In this document: positions 10,085 to 21,253 of the stretch, in pieces | How the letters are laid out: the number at the start of each line of letters is the position of its first letter | Numbering within the stretch: position 1 is the stretch's first letter | NCBI RefSeq assembly: GCF_964275005.1 | Contig: NC_092695.1 | Span: 7,097,832-7,161,831 of the forward strand | Direction: 5' to 3' | Length of the DNA stretch: 64,000 nt | Source: Diadema setosum | Taxonomy: Eukaryota; Echinodermata; Echinoidea; Diadematoida; Diadematidae | Notes under the pieces: model-generated | Told to the model about the DNA's origin: nothing | Databases searched by the model: none | Seen by the model: the letters and a program-made list of their open reading frames with translations, nothing else | Program-made: the position numbers and the translations under genes

Positions 10085-13000
10085 CTAGGTAACAGAACCA
10101 ACAAACAAATCAATACACAGATAAATCAAATTACTTTTTGAAGATGTCTTGCCATCTTGATACACATGGAAAGAAAGTTCCAATACAGGCTCATTAGGCC
10201 CCCCCCCCCCCAAGATCTTGGCCGCTGACCGCGTGATCGCAAGGAAAATTGGCACGCGCGTCAGCCACAAGGTAATCTACAAAACTGAATAGGTAATTAT
10301 TTCACAAATATTCAGATTTATTTTTAATAAATTAATTATGCTAATTTATGCATGAATTTTAAAAAATGGCTGTAATTCTATAATCAAATGTCCAAAACTG
10401 CTAATTTTTGGCTTAGGTACTCTGTGTAGGATTCTTATTGAATGCACATAAAACAAGGAAAAGTAGAAATTACGCGGTGCGTAATATATGTCCCCGCCGG
10501 AAGTAGCATTTTGTAGCAAAATGTGCAATATAGGTAAAAAATCAAGGTCAAAGGTCAAAGAAGTCAAAGGTCAAAATTCTGTGTAAAAGTTTTGAAGCCC
10601 TCACCTAGTGCCATCACATAAAGCAAACGGAATCAAAATCGGGTTAGAAATGGCGAAGGAGTAGCATTTTATAGCCAATGTACAATACAGGTCAAAAATC
10701 AAGGTCAAAGGTCAAAGAAGGCAAAGGTCAAAATTCTGTGTAAAGTTTTGAAGCCCTCACCTAGTGCCATCACATAAAGCAAACGGAATCAAAATCGGGT
10801 TAGAAACGGCGAAGGAGTAGCATTTTGTAGCCAATGTACAATACAGGTCAAAAATCAAGGTCAAAGGTCAAAGAAGGCAAAGGTCAAAATTCTGTGTAGA
10901 AGTTTTGAAGCCCTCACCTAGTGCCATCATATAAAGAAACGGAATCGAAATCGGGTTAGAAATGGCGAAGGAGTAGCATTTTGTAGCAAATTGTACAATA
11001 TAGGTCAAAAATCAAGGTCAAAGGTCAAAGAAGGCAAAGGTCAAAATTCTGTGTAGGAGTTTTGAAGCCCTCACCTAGTGCCATCACATAAAGCAAACGG
11101 AATCGAAATCGGGTTAGAAATGGCGAAGGAGTAGCATGTTGTAGCAAAATGTACAATATAGGTCAAAAATCAAGGTCAAAGGTCAAAGAAGGCAAAGGTC
11201 AAAATTCTGTGTAGAAGTTTTGAAGCCCTCACCTAGTGCCATCACATAAAGCAAACTGAATCGAAATCGGGTTAGAAATGGCGAAGGAGTAGCATTTTGT
11301 AGCAAAATGTACAAAATAGGTCAAAAATCAAGGTCAAAGGTCAAAGAAGTCAAAGGTCAAAATTCTGTGTAGAAGTTTTGAAGCCCTCACCTAGTGCCAT
11401 CATATAAAGCAAACGGAATCAAAATCGGGTTAGAAATGGCGAAGGAGTAGCATTTTGTAGCAAAATGTACAATATAGGTCAAAGGTCAAGGTCAAAGGTC
11501 ACGACTGAAATTCTGTGTAGAAGTTTTAAAGCTCCCATGTAGTGCTATCATATAAAGCAAACAGAATCAAAATTGGCTCATAAATGACAGAGAAGTAGCA
11601 AATTGAAGATTTTGATCACACACGGACGCACACACGGACGCACGGACGGACGCACGGACGGACGCACGGACGGACGGACACACGGACACACACACGTACG
11701 GAGCCCGTTTCATAGTCCCCTGCTCGAACTCGTTCGGCGGGGACAAAAAACGGCGGTATCAAATTCTTTTCCTTATGTATCTTATTGTTTTTGAAATTTC
11801 CTATGTATTTCGTTGTTTTCGAATTTTTTGTTTTTTATTGTTTTTTCGATGGAAATCATCAGCGACACTATTTCAATCATAAAGAACATGAAATTAATTG
11901 ATTTTGATAAGTAAAAGTTAAAATAATGATACATTTATGAATTTTGGTCAGAAACAGAATTTGCATTGGGTTTGTACATGAAATCATGTTTTTGAGCAAT
12001 TTCGGGTCTGACATGCACTTACAAAATATTGTGTAACTTCAGAACCACATACCCGGGCGTCGCGAATTTGGTCTCAAAAGTTGCGCAAGACTTAAAAGAA
12101 AAAAGTCATAAAACGTCGCGGCACGAGATTTTCACATTCCAGATTTATCGCGAAAAATGTCGAGGGGGGGGCCCCAAAAAGCCCCCAACCCCCCGGTCTT
12201 TTTAGGGTTGAGAAAGTGTGCACAGTCTTCATGGCAGTCATCTCACCTTGAGGTACCGTTCCTTGTCCTTTCCTGCTGCCCTCTCGTACTGGGCCTTGTC
12301 GGCAGAGGTCATGTTCCTCCACTTGACCGCCAGCTCCTTGGCGATGTCCCCAACTGACCAGTCTGGGTGGATGGCCTTGATGCCCCCACGCTTCTCACCG
12401 CTGAAGATGAAGAAGGCTGACCTGCAGCGGCAAAACAGCAAGATTAGAATGACAAATTATGTAGTTGTGACCAATATCACTGTTACATATTCATGTTACA
12501 CATGAAAACTTTGGAATTCATTAATAATCTCTTCTGTTAGTCTAATTTTTATGAAACTTTATCTTGGCTGCTTGATTTTACTATTACTTGACTTTACTCC
12601 TTTCATGCACATTAATATGAACATGGAATGGACTTTTTCTTAGACAGGGTAGCCACAATCTTCTCCCCTCATCACTAATTAGTCAAACTTTTGGGGACGA
12701 TGAAAACACTTACAGGTTCCTCTTGGGTGCGCCGGGGTCCTTCCTGCGGCGTCTCCTCTTGTTCTTCTCGCCCTTGGGGGGCTTGTACGTGGACATCTCT
12801 CGGTCGTAGCGGATCTTGTCCCGCTCCGAGCGTTCGTGGAAGATCCTCTTGCTCTTATCGTCCATGCTCTATGTTGGTGTAATGACAGCATGCAAAGAAA
12901 ATAGTAGTTGGCTTTTTTTATTGTATACCCTGCCACCCTCACAACAGACAGACAGACAGACAGACAGAAACACACACACACACACACACAGACACACAAA

Positions 13001-14866
13001 CTACATTGATGCTTTCAAGGTGTGTTAAGAGCAGTGACCACTTCAATAAGATTGCAAGCAAGACTAACGACACTTCATCGTAAAAATATACACACAAATC
13101 ATATACTGAGCGGCTATGGTATCACAAAAGCTATCACTTAGCGTACTGTCCAAACCCATTTATACCATCCATAAAAAAGACAAGAGACCCGCGGGTCTAG
13201 CGCTCACCTGAGTATCGCAAGTTCACCTTTCACGCAGTCACTAATCTAAATTATTCACAGCTCTACCAAAATTTGACCAGGCATTCTCAAGTAGAAGATG
13301 AAAATGTACAATAAGGACCCAAATTTTTTAAGATTCCTTAATCATTGGGGATTGGGGGCCCCCTGGGGCCCTCTGGGTGGGGCATGGTGCCCATTTTGAT
13401 AAATTTAGATCCTGACCCCCTAGGGATGCTACCTGCCAAGTTTGACGAAAATCCATCATGAGGTTTTCAGGAAGAAGATGAAAATGTACAATTCAGGCCC
13501 CCATTTGGACCTTCCCAACCACCCCCCCCCCCCCCACCCGTGCCCCCAAGAGGGGCACCCCTGGATCTCCTATGAACAAACTCAAAACTACAGTCATTAA
13601 TGTACTCACTCATAGTATCATCTTAGCTCCATCACTTCTGGTTCTAGAGAAGAACATTTTTAAAGATTCCTTAATTTTGGGGGGGTTTGCCCCCCTGGGG
13701 GCCCCCTGGGTGGGGCATGGTGCCCATTTTAACAAATTGAGTTCCTAACCCCCTAGGGATGCTACCTGCCAAGTTTGGTGAAAACGGGTCATGGGGTTCT
13801 CAAGAAGAAGATGAAAATGTACAATTTAGGCCCTATTAGAACCCCTCCCCACCCCCTCCCCTGGGTCCCGGGGGGGGGGGGGGGGGGGGCACCCCTGATC
13901 CTGCCATGAACAAACTTGAAACTACAGTCATCAATGTACTAACTCATAGTATTAACTTAGCTCTATCACTTCTGGTTCTAGAGAAGAAGATCTTTACAGA
14001 TTCCTTAATTTTGGGGGGTTTGGGCCCCCTGGGGGCCCCCTGGGTGGGGCATGGTGCCCATTTTAACAAATTGAGTTCCTAACCCCCTAGGGATGCTACC
14101 AGGTACCTGCCAAGTTTGATGAAAATCGGTCCTGGGGTTTTCAAGAAGAAGATGAAAATGTAAAAAGTTTACGCACGACGCACGACGGACGCTGGACAGA
14201 GGGCGATCGCAATAGCTCACTTGAGCCTTTGGCTCAGGTGAGCTAAAAAAACAACAACTGGATAAGCAGTAAGAACTAGATTTCGAATTAGCTACAGTTT
14301 GAGAAGTGGACCAAATTTGCATTTGTGAGCAGTGTTGGACTTGAGCTTGGTGTCAGGCTAAACTTGGTGTTTAGAAAATGAGAAGAAAATGTGATATATT
14401 TCCTGGCAATGACCTATAAATTAGTTTATATGCAATTTCAGTGATACTGCACTCATTACATAACCAAATTTTTTGGAGATACAGTGTAAAATTATATTTC
14501 AATTATTTTCTATTTTTTAGCAGATTTAATTTCAAATAACTCGAAATTGATCGAAATGGATACATCAAGGTTTTTTTCTTCGTTTTGCATTTAAATCTAC
14601 AAATATTGTTCTGAATGATGTCTGATTGATTTCAGAACTCCTACCTTCCACCTGGCAGCGCAGTCCTTGGAGAACTCTGCGAAGACGACCTGCTCATTGG
14701 GGTGGTTCTTGGCATGCTCGGCGCGCGACTCCTGCACGAAGAAGGCGTATGCCGACATGCGACCACGCGGCCTCTTACTGTCCTTGTTCTTTCCCATGGT
14801 AATCTGTTCCTCAAAGTTCTTTGCGTTGGCCAAAGGAGGAGAGTCTGGATAGCCCTATGTAGTTCA
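9962..14866 (-). CDS. HMGB: HMGB-type two-box chromatin protein
   Basis: A DNA-bending nuclear protein of the HMGB family. Coding parts on the minus strand are 14645-14797, 12714-12868, 12247-12421 and 9962-10084, giving 606 nt and 201 residues. ATG at 14797-14795 is the first in its frame after an upstream stop in the same exon. Box A starts at about residue 8 ([20 protein letters not shown]) and spans exons 1-2. A basic linker ([20 protein letters not shown]) leads to box B ([20 protein letters not shown] and [17 protein letters not shown]), split after NL by an intron. The last exon encodes [17 protein letters not shown] and a tail of Ser and Asp ([21 protein letters not shown]) instead of the long Glu/Asp run of vertebrate HMGB1-3. 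All splice sites are GT-AG with matching phases. A likely poly(A) signal (AATAAA on the minus strand) is at 9572-9567. Introns carry several transposons. Confidence 0.93.
10489..11745. mobile_element. TGTCCCCGCCG element with internal tandem array
   Basis: 11-bp termini TGTCCCCGCCG and CGGCGGGGACA enclose about seven 156-158-bp tandem units and a CGGACGCACGGACGG-type tract (11620-11700) close to the right end. The right terminus also folds on itself (GTCCCC...GGGGAC). No coding frame is seen. Confidence 0.7.
10503..11595. repeat. Tandem array of ~157-bp units with AGGTCAAAGGTCA
   Basis: GTAGCATTTTGTAGC-type unit starts lie at 10503, 10661, 10817, 10973, 11131, 11289 and 11447; the 148-bp unit from 11447 is diverged and is followed by a remnant at 11595. 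Each unit contains TCAAGGTCAAAGGTCAAAG, a second AAAGGTCAAAATTC and AATCGGGTTAGAAATGG. Confidence 0.9.
12247..12421 (-). CDS. HMGB: HMGB exon: most of box B
   Basis: 175 nt from acceptor GCCGCTGCAG to donor GTGAGA. It supplies the last base of the Leu codon and then [10 protein letters not shown] through KDKERYLK. Confidence 0.93.
12714..12868 (-). CDS. HMGB: HMGB exon: end of box A and linker
   Basis: 155 nt from acceptor ...CAACATAG to donor GTAAGT. It encodes [35 protein letters not shown] and the Arg-rich linker, and ends two bases into a Leu codon. Confidence 0.93.
12935..12990. repeat. (CAGA)n and (CA)n microsatellite
   Basis: Six CAGA units followed by about ten CA units, just upstream of the HMGB linker exon. 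Confidence 0.9.
13198..14245. mobile_element. TAGC(GC)TCACCTGAG element with long tandem units
   Basis: The left end TAGCGCTCACCTGAG and the right end CTCAGGTGAGCTA are inverted. GATCGCAATAG near the right end mirrors GTATCGCAAG at the left. The interior has four copies of AGAAGATGAAAATGTA (about 13293, 13473, 13806, 14148) in units of about 180, 333 and 340 bp, each with GGGATGCTACCTGCCAAGTT where complete. A CGCACGACGGACG tract lies near the right end. It lies in HMGB intron 2. Confidence 0.75.
14645..14866 (-). CDS. HMGB: HMGB exon with start codon and first part of box A
   Basis: The acceptor TTTCTCCCAG ends at 14867. 5' UTR is 14866-14798 and coding is 14797-14645, ending RWK before the donor GTAGGA. 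An in-frame TAG upstream of the ATG rules out a longer N terminus from this exon. Confidence 0.9.
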
Positions 14867-15089
14867 CTGGGAGAAACAACAAAATACACATAATATTTAT
14901 TAAGAAACTTGCAGATACAATTATATTGTACGTCAGGACCATCTTCTTTATTTCTTTTAAAAGGAATTCTTTTTTTCAGTGACAATTTTTTTTTCTTCAT
15001 TTAGATCACTACAAACTGCATGTTTGGGAGATGGACATGTCTTACCTAAAAAAGAAAGTTTTTAAATGATATCTTTAAATCATGTTTCT

Positions 15090-15475
15090 TGCTCTAGGAA
15101 AAATTAGTTGACCTTCGACCTTGGATCTGTAAGATTCATCATTTCCATTTGACTTGTGTCTACAGGCAGTCACTTGTGGTCTGACTCGGGTAATTTTTTT
15201 TAAGGATGCATTTTTGCATTTGCATTGTGCTTTTCAAGGGTGTCCTTTGACCTTTTGACCTCTGATTTGTGCCTTCTCAGGAAAAGTTCTTTGACCTCAT
15301 ATTTGTGTGACCTTTGTCCAAATTCATCCAGATATGGTAATCACACCCAACATACAACTATTTAAGATGCAATTGTGGTGTGAATTTGGTGATCTTGTAG
15401 CTTTTCAGAACCTACTATGTGGTCAGAGTATTCAGGGCAAGTTCGCTGACCTTTCAGACCTTTGACCCCAATTAA
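15090..15475 (-). repeat. Degenerate TGACCT-rich repeat
   Basis: Repeated TGACCTTTTGACCT-like words and GTGGTGTGAATTTGGTGAT make this an opposite-strand relative of the 1070-1400 units. Confidence 0.45.
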
Positions 15476-15840
15476 ACTAGAAGACAAATAGTCACCAAAA
15501 TTTGACCAAACATCCATCTATCCAAACAAAATTTGCCAAGAAATTGCTGCCAGTGAAGCACACACAAGAGATGTGAAGTGCCAATGGGGAAAAAACAAAC
15601 ATAAGCTAACAAACTTGGTAGCTTTCCACAGGTAAATGAAATTTGAAGAATCATACAGTGTACACTTGTACTTCAACATGAATTTATGGCCAGGTCGCAG
15701 TGTTTCCTACGACATGCCCACTAAATGCCGTGTAAAAGGAAACATGATTTTAAAGTTTGAATGGTCATATCTTCTCTCACTCTATACGTGTGCTCACACT
15801 TGGGTTCATCTATTACTTTTTACACACTGCAGAATGTCAA

Positions 15841-17010
15841 AGGATATAGTATTGGTTAAGGCCAGGATTCAGCCTTTAACTTTTTGCAAGATACTTACAT
15901 TGTAACCCTAAAAGGGCCGTGCGGGGGGGGGGGGGGGGGGGGGTTGAATCAACTCCCCTCGACATTTTCTGCGACCATTCTGCCGTGTGATTTTTTTTTA
16001 TCGCCCCACTCGCCAACTTTTTACTTTCAAGTCTTGCACATCTTTTGACACTTTTGTGAAAATCGGACATACCATCACAACGCTGCATGACCTTTTATAC
16101 ATGCTTGTCAGACCGAAAATGGCTCAAAAATGTGATTTTGTGTACAAAGTCTACGCAAATTGAGTTTTCTCACCTTATTCAAAAAGATATGATTATTTTC
16201 ACTTTCAATGGCTGAAATCAATTAATTTTAGCATAATTATGCTTAAAATAGGTTCTGTAATGAATTTTGTGAAAAAAAAACGAAAAAACCAAAAGGTTGA
16301 AAAACAAAGAAATAGATAAGAAATTCATAAAACAATAGAATACATAAGAAATCAATTCCGATACCAGATTTTTTTTTTCAAGTAAATTGTTAGGAATAAC
16401 GTAACCCAAAAGTAGGATGCCATTAGCTTTATTTTCTGAATTAGAGCAAAATTTATGATTTCACACATATTAATATAAAATATTTTTTATATTAATAATT
16501 TTTTCTTTTATAATTTGGTAGATTATGCAACAAGTAATGTACAAAATATTTGCCAATTTTCAGGGCGATTGCGCGATCGACGGACAAGATCCCGGGGGGG
16601 GGGGGGGGGTTTGAATCAACCCTCCCCCGCCCTCAGAACAGGCCAAAAAGCCCGGCCTAGTTAGGGTTAACACTTTATGACATTTCAAAGAGCATACAAT
16701 TCCAGGAGGAATTCAGAGTTCATTTGATAAAAATTGGTTTTGAAATGGCCAAGATATCCAAAAAGAAAAGTGAAGGGATCCTAAAAAAGAAGGCAGGTCC
16801 CACCTTTCATTAGGATTTCTTTGTTTTGGATATCTCTGCCATTTGAAAACCAATTTTTATTTCATTGAATAAACTTTGAATTCCTCTTAGCATTGTATGC
16901 TCTTTCATATCTCATAAGTCTAGGTTTCTCATTATCTAAAAAAAAAAAAATCATTATCAAAAAAGGTTGGAAACCTATAGCCCCATCTCCATCGAAACTG
17001 TACTATCCCT
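15841..17010. mobile_element. TTAA-target foldback MITE family A, split copy
   Basis: The left piece 15841-15902 (AGGATATAGTATTGGTTAAG ... TTTGCAAGATACTTAC) and the right piece 16670-17010 together match family A; the right end ...ACTATCCCT is followed by TTAA. The ACCCTAA element at 15905-16667 interrupts it. Confidence 0.7.
15905..16667. mobile_element. ACCCTAA-ended TA-target MITE, intact copy
   Basis: TA (15903-15904) and TA (16668-16669) flank ACCCTAAAAGGGCC at the left and GGCCTAGTTAGGGT at the right. Each end is followed inward by a long G run and TTGAATCAAC. 763 bp, no coding frame. It was inserted into a family A element in HMGB intron 1. Confidence 0.8.
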
Positions 17011-17014
17011 TTAA

Positions 17015-19867
17015 ATTGCCTTGTGTGATGCATTTCTGCTGACACTACATAAAGGAAGACTAATGAATTAAAGTCATACACCAGTAGTCAGTAACTAGAA
17101 AAATCATAACAAACTTTGAAAATGTGATAAACTTTCACTGTTCATAGAAGCTCCGAGTTGCCAGTGGACAAAAATAGTTTGTTTTTTTTCCCTTGCCCTT
17201 GGGGGATTCTGGTATTTCTAGAAAATTATGAAAAAAAAATCCCTGTATGGTTTATGTATGTAAAATCAGTAACAATGTAGCTTGACTAAAAGACTCAATA
17301 CATAAACAATTACTGGTACAATTGCAGCTTCACGGTTTTCATGACAAATGTCCAAAATGTGTAAAAATTGATTTTAAAAAATTGTACTGGTGAAATCAGT
17401 ACATATGAATATGAGTAACAAAAAAAGGAAATCATCTCATCTACCGTAATTTGCATATGGCTGCAACCAATTATCACTTTTCCATGAAAACATGTGAAAA
17501 TTCTTCATCCTGTATCTTTCCTGTCACGAGCATGATGTTGTGTACAACTTCTTGTTGTTTGCTTTTACTGTTCCGGGTATCAATACATGTTTATCAAATC
17601 TGATTTGAATTTGGGAGTGGCAAAACACTTCAATTTTTTGGCCCCAAAAACTAAAATTGACTGTACAAATTGATATCTAACCTACAGAGACCTGCATAAA
17701 TTTGTTCTCAACTACCCTTGCATATTCTAAATCACGTAAAAAAGAGAAGTGGCATCCAATCTTTGGACCAAAATCTATCGATTTGGGTTTCGCAGACTTA
17801 TCAAACGTGGAAATCAATCGATTCACATAATCACTTCCTTTGAAATCCACTTAATTATAAGGATTCATACTGACCAACATGATAAAAATTAAAAAAGGGC
17901 ACTAAATATATCAGAGAACATGGTGAAATACCACAACACAAAATAAATCAAATGGAGGATCTCGTACAACTTTGTATGTTATCAACCACACACAAGCAAA
18001 TAAAATTTGTATTGATTATATTATAATTGTACCAGTACAGCCGTAGTGCGAATAACATCTGATGTTGGTTCAATTTCTCTGAAAGATGTCTGGATGTCTA
18101 ATAAACACATTTATGGCAAAACGTTCAAACTGAAGTCAGAAATGCAAATTCAGTATTTAATCACTTGGAATAAGGCGATAAAAATAGATTCCATGTGAAC
18201 AACTTGCGCAACTTTAAAAATTTTAACTTATTATTTGAAAATGTTGCATTGCACATTTTTACGAGTGTTGCCATTGCATTGCATTGATATGGTTTTGGAG
18301 CAGTTTGAAATGTCAGTGAAAAAATCCTAACCATTATCAGAATGTGACATTAACCGAGTTGAGACGGACGCCACTTCCATTCCCGCGCCACACACACAGG
18401 TGGTCCTGGCAATGATAAATTTTCCCCGGTCCCACGCATTGTGATTCGAATCGAGGGAACCCCATTCAGCTCACAACGCTTCGCTGCCCGCTCAACTTTC
18501 CCGGTTTCCGACGCCAAGCTGGGCCTAGAATCCCTCCTTTGTGCAGACCTGAGCACGCACTACATGCTGAACAGTGGGCGAACCCCGTTTATGCAAATGA
18601 GGTGACTGACACCCTCTTCAAAAAGTCCGGCAAATCCCCCAAAATTACGACGAAAAAGAACATTTCCGAAGGCCCATATGTACGTAGGATGTGTCATTTT
18701 GTTGATATGCAACTATGGTTATCAATGATATTTTGCCACAGAATGTTACTTGTAATGGCATGGGCCGCGTGTTTTCGCATGGGATGTGGATAGCGTCAGG
18801 CTTCTGACAGCCATATGCATAATACAGCGTACATAATACTGTGCATACAGAGAACGCATGATGCAGGCACGTACAGCCTATGCGCATTGCGTGCTGTCTG
18901 AACGAAGCACAACCCCAGGCATTAGGGGCGAAAAAATGGAGGAAATCACGCGTCCACATTCTTGACACGAGAAGACATGATACACCACGGATTTCCATCC
19001 CCGTGATCTCAAACAGAAAGGAAAAATGAGACAAATGTGGTACCGAAATGTTCCGTATATTACTGCGGACAGTTTAGTACATGTTTCAATGGGTTTGTAT
19101 ATGAAACGGAGAAGTATATAGGCAGCATATACAGAGCGTTTGTAGGGAATCAAACGTATGTCTATGGAACAAGATGGCAGCAGCGGCGGGGTCAAACAAA
19201 GCCTCAAAAAACAACATCGAAAACGTCACCTTCGATTTCATGAATGAAAGTGCCATTCATTTTTGACGTTCGAACTAAAGTAAGAATGGAAATTGAAAAT
19301 TAGACTCTGCAAGTCACAGTTTGAACTTCATATTTGTGATGTCCATAGGTTTTCTATGTGAAAACTCGAATGAACGGGCTACTATATAGAGAGTTTTTAG
19401 TGCAGAAATCAACGACATTGCCATCACCCGTACAGACTGCACTGAGCATAGCACTTCAAGCGCGGCAGTCGACGCAACACAAACCACATGGGTCTATTAA
19501 AAGTGCTCCAACGAGCAGACAACAAAACTGGTATTGATGATACTTTACAAATCTTACCGCACATATGTTCCTTATAAGTCAATGAATTTTCGTCAACGAT
19601 CATTCAGCGGAAAGTGAGATATTAACGAGTTTTCAAGTTGATGCAAAACAGGTCCCTACAAATTAGGCTCGAACTGATTTCGGCATTGTCCAGCACGCGA
19701 TCCAATGGGAAGAAACTCGGCGATAGAAATCACGTAACACGCATGAAAAACAACTTTAATTTTGATCAAGACCCACGAAAAGTTAGAAAATAGTGTCCTC
19801 AAAATACCATGTGGTTCTGCAATTTTTTTCTTGCACAAAGAAAGAAAGAGCGAATTTAAAGACTTAC
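17015..19867. other. HMGB intron 1, mostly unexplained
   Basis: 17015-18350 is AT-rich with no recognised ends. 18350-19260 is richer in CpG and unique-looking. It carries a 30-codon open frame with a good start context (AACAAGATGG) at 19174-19266 on the plus strand that is unsupported by homology. Confidence 0.35.
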
Positions 19868-20060
19868 CTTGCGGTCCTGACTGCACGTAAAGCTATGGAC
19901 GGCTTTGAGATGTGCTGTATATAGTTCGGCTGTCTCGCTATGCAGAAAAGACGCGCAACAATATACCCACGCCAAAGAGACAAGGATCAAGGCGAAGTCA
20001 TATGCATGCTGATTGGTCAATTTAAAGAAGGAGCCAATGTTTGACCAATCATGACGCATT
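19868..20060 (-). promoter_or_regulatory. HMGB: Probable HMGB promoter and 5' UTR exon
   Basis: On the minus strand a strong splice donor (GCAAG/GTAAGTC) marks the end of an exon at 19868. Upstream are TATATA at 19923-19918, TATATTG at about 19966, and CCAAT-type boxes (two as GACCAATCA on opposite strands, one as ATTGG) between 20008 and 20052. Joining this donor to the acceptor at 14867 makes a 5-kb first intron. Inferred from position and motifs; the transcription start is not fixed. Confidence 0.5.
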
Positions 20061-20602
20061 ATAAAGGAGCAGAGCAGACCAAGTAATTTATGCCGTCTGC
20101 TACAAATCATGTGATAGCGAAACGTGCAGCGGGAATATTATTTAGCCTATATACTTCACTCAGCAAAAACTTTTCTTCGGCAAGAATCATCCATGATCAT
20201 GAGAAGTTCAATAGCCTGAATCAATCGCCACAAACTGAATAGAATTCACAATATTAGAGATGGTATGGATCATAAAATCTGCAAACAGGGTGCATTTTTG
20301 GGGAAGCAAAGCTATGACACAACAGCGTGTCATAATAAATATGTTACTAGTATTTGGGCTAAATACATTGTGTAACAATGCAAGAGTCACCGTGTTCACG
20401 GTGTTGCAAATAAGAGGAACACTGTACCCCCCCCCCCCCCCATTGAATAGCCCCCCTCCCCCCCTTTTTTCCCCCATGCCTCTTCAGGGAGGTGCCCCCA
20501 GCCTCAGGGTCTGTTTCTCTCCTATTATGCGTTTTGCAGAGAAAGTTGATTCAGGGAGGTGGGAAGAGACTCCCTCCCTGGTTTATTTCAAGATTCAATA
20601 TC
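20061..20602. other. Region upstream of HMGB, no gene
   Basis: Contains C runs at 20427-20440 and 20458-20464 and a purine/pyrimidine patch. A 183-codon open frame across it is created by the C runs. Confidence 0.4.
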
Positions 20603-20607
20603 CTATA

Positions 20608-20780
20608 CAGGGGCGGATCCAGGGAGGACCACAAACGGCGCACGCCCCCCCCCCCCCTTTATTTTTTGTTGAAACAAAAGAAATAAAAAGAAAAAAATGG
20701 GGGAGGGGTGCGTGCGCCCCCCCCCCCCTTTATTTTTGTAAACACGCCCCCTCTTTACGAAATTCCTGGATCCGCCTCTG
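20608..20780. mobile_element. 173-bp MITE with CAGGGGCGGATCCAGG termini
   Basis: CTATA (20603-20607, 20781-20785) flanks CAGGGGCGGATCCAGG at the left and CCTGGATCCGCCTCTG at the right (one mismatch between arms). The interior is a second inverted pair of GCGCACGCCCCC / GGGTGCGTGCGCCCCC. Superfamily not assigned. Confidence 0.8.
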
Positions 20781-20870
20781 CTATAGTTATATTGTATGTC
20801 TGATAAAATGAAGAAAATTACTTTTGAGAGAAAGGACTATGATACAAGTAGCATATAGGTGCCTACTGAA

Positions 20871-21253
20871 AGGGACTGTGCAGTACTGGTTGAGGTACGG
20901 ATTCATGTTTTGAACATTCCTAAGTGAGATAATGAAAAGCCTCTTATGAAATATGAAAGAGCATGTAATTTTAAGAAGGATTCAACGTTTATTTGATGAA
21001 AATTGGTTTTCAAATGGCCGAGATATCCAAAAAAGTGCTAATAATAAAAGGCGACATGCCCCAACTTTATTAGTATCTCTTTGTTTCACCTTGTTTTTGG
21101 ATATCTCGGCCATTTCAAAACCGATTTTCATCGAATAAACTTTTGATACCCCTTAGAACTGCATGCTCTTTGACATCTCAAAGAGTGGTTTCTGAATGTC
21201 TCACAAAATGTTAAAAGCTAAATCTTCACCTCGACCAGAACTGTACACACCCT
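20871..21253. mobile_element. TTAA-target foldback MITE family A
   Basis: The left end AGGGACTGTGCAGTACTGGT and the right end ACCAGAACTGTACACACCCT are inverted. The whole 383 bp folds on itself (GATGAAAATTGGTTTTCAAA against TTTCAAAACCGATTTTCATC). The right flank is TTAA; the left flank is TGAA, probably a decayed copy. Confidence 0.85.

Larger units (their letters stand above)
10194..12208. mobile_element. ACCCTAA-ended TA-target MITE, split by another element
   Basis: Left part 10194-10488 and right part 11746-12208 match, in inverted orientation, the intact relative at 15905-16667 (shared GATCTTG near a C/G run, GAAAATTGGCA, GTCAGACC, ATGTACAAA, AATACATA). The right end is TTTTTAGGGT. The TGTCCCCGCC element at 10489-11745 sits inside. 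Located in HMGB intron 4. Confidence 0.65.

Noticed and set aside
10503-11595. CRISPR-like array
   Set aside because: The units are contiguous 157-bp tandem repeats without unique spacers, in a spliced eukaryotic gene intron.
12157-12505. Plus-strand frames over the HMGB box B exon
   Set aside because: Reverse-strand shadows of the HMGB exon.
20260-20811. 183-codon open frame
   Set aside because: It runs through long C runs and a MITE, and is Pro-rich only because of homopolymers. No domain.
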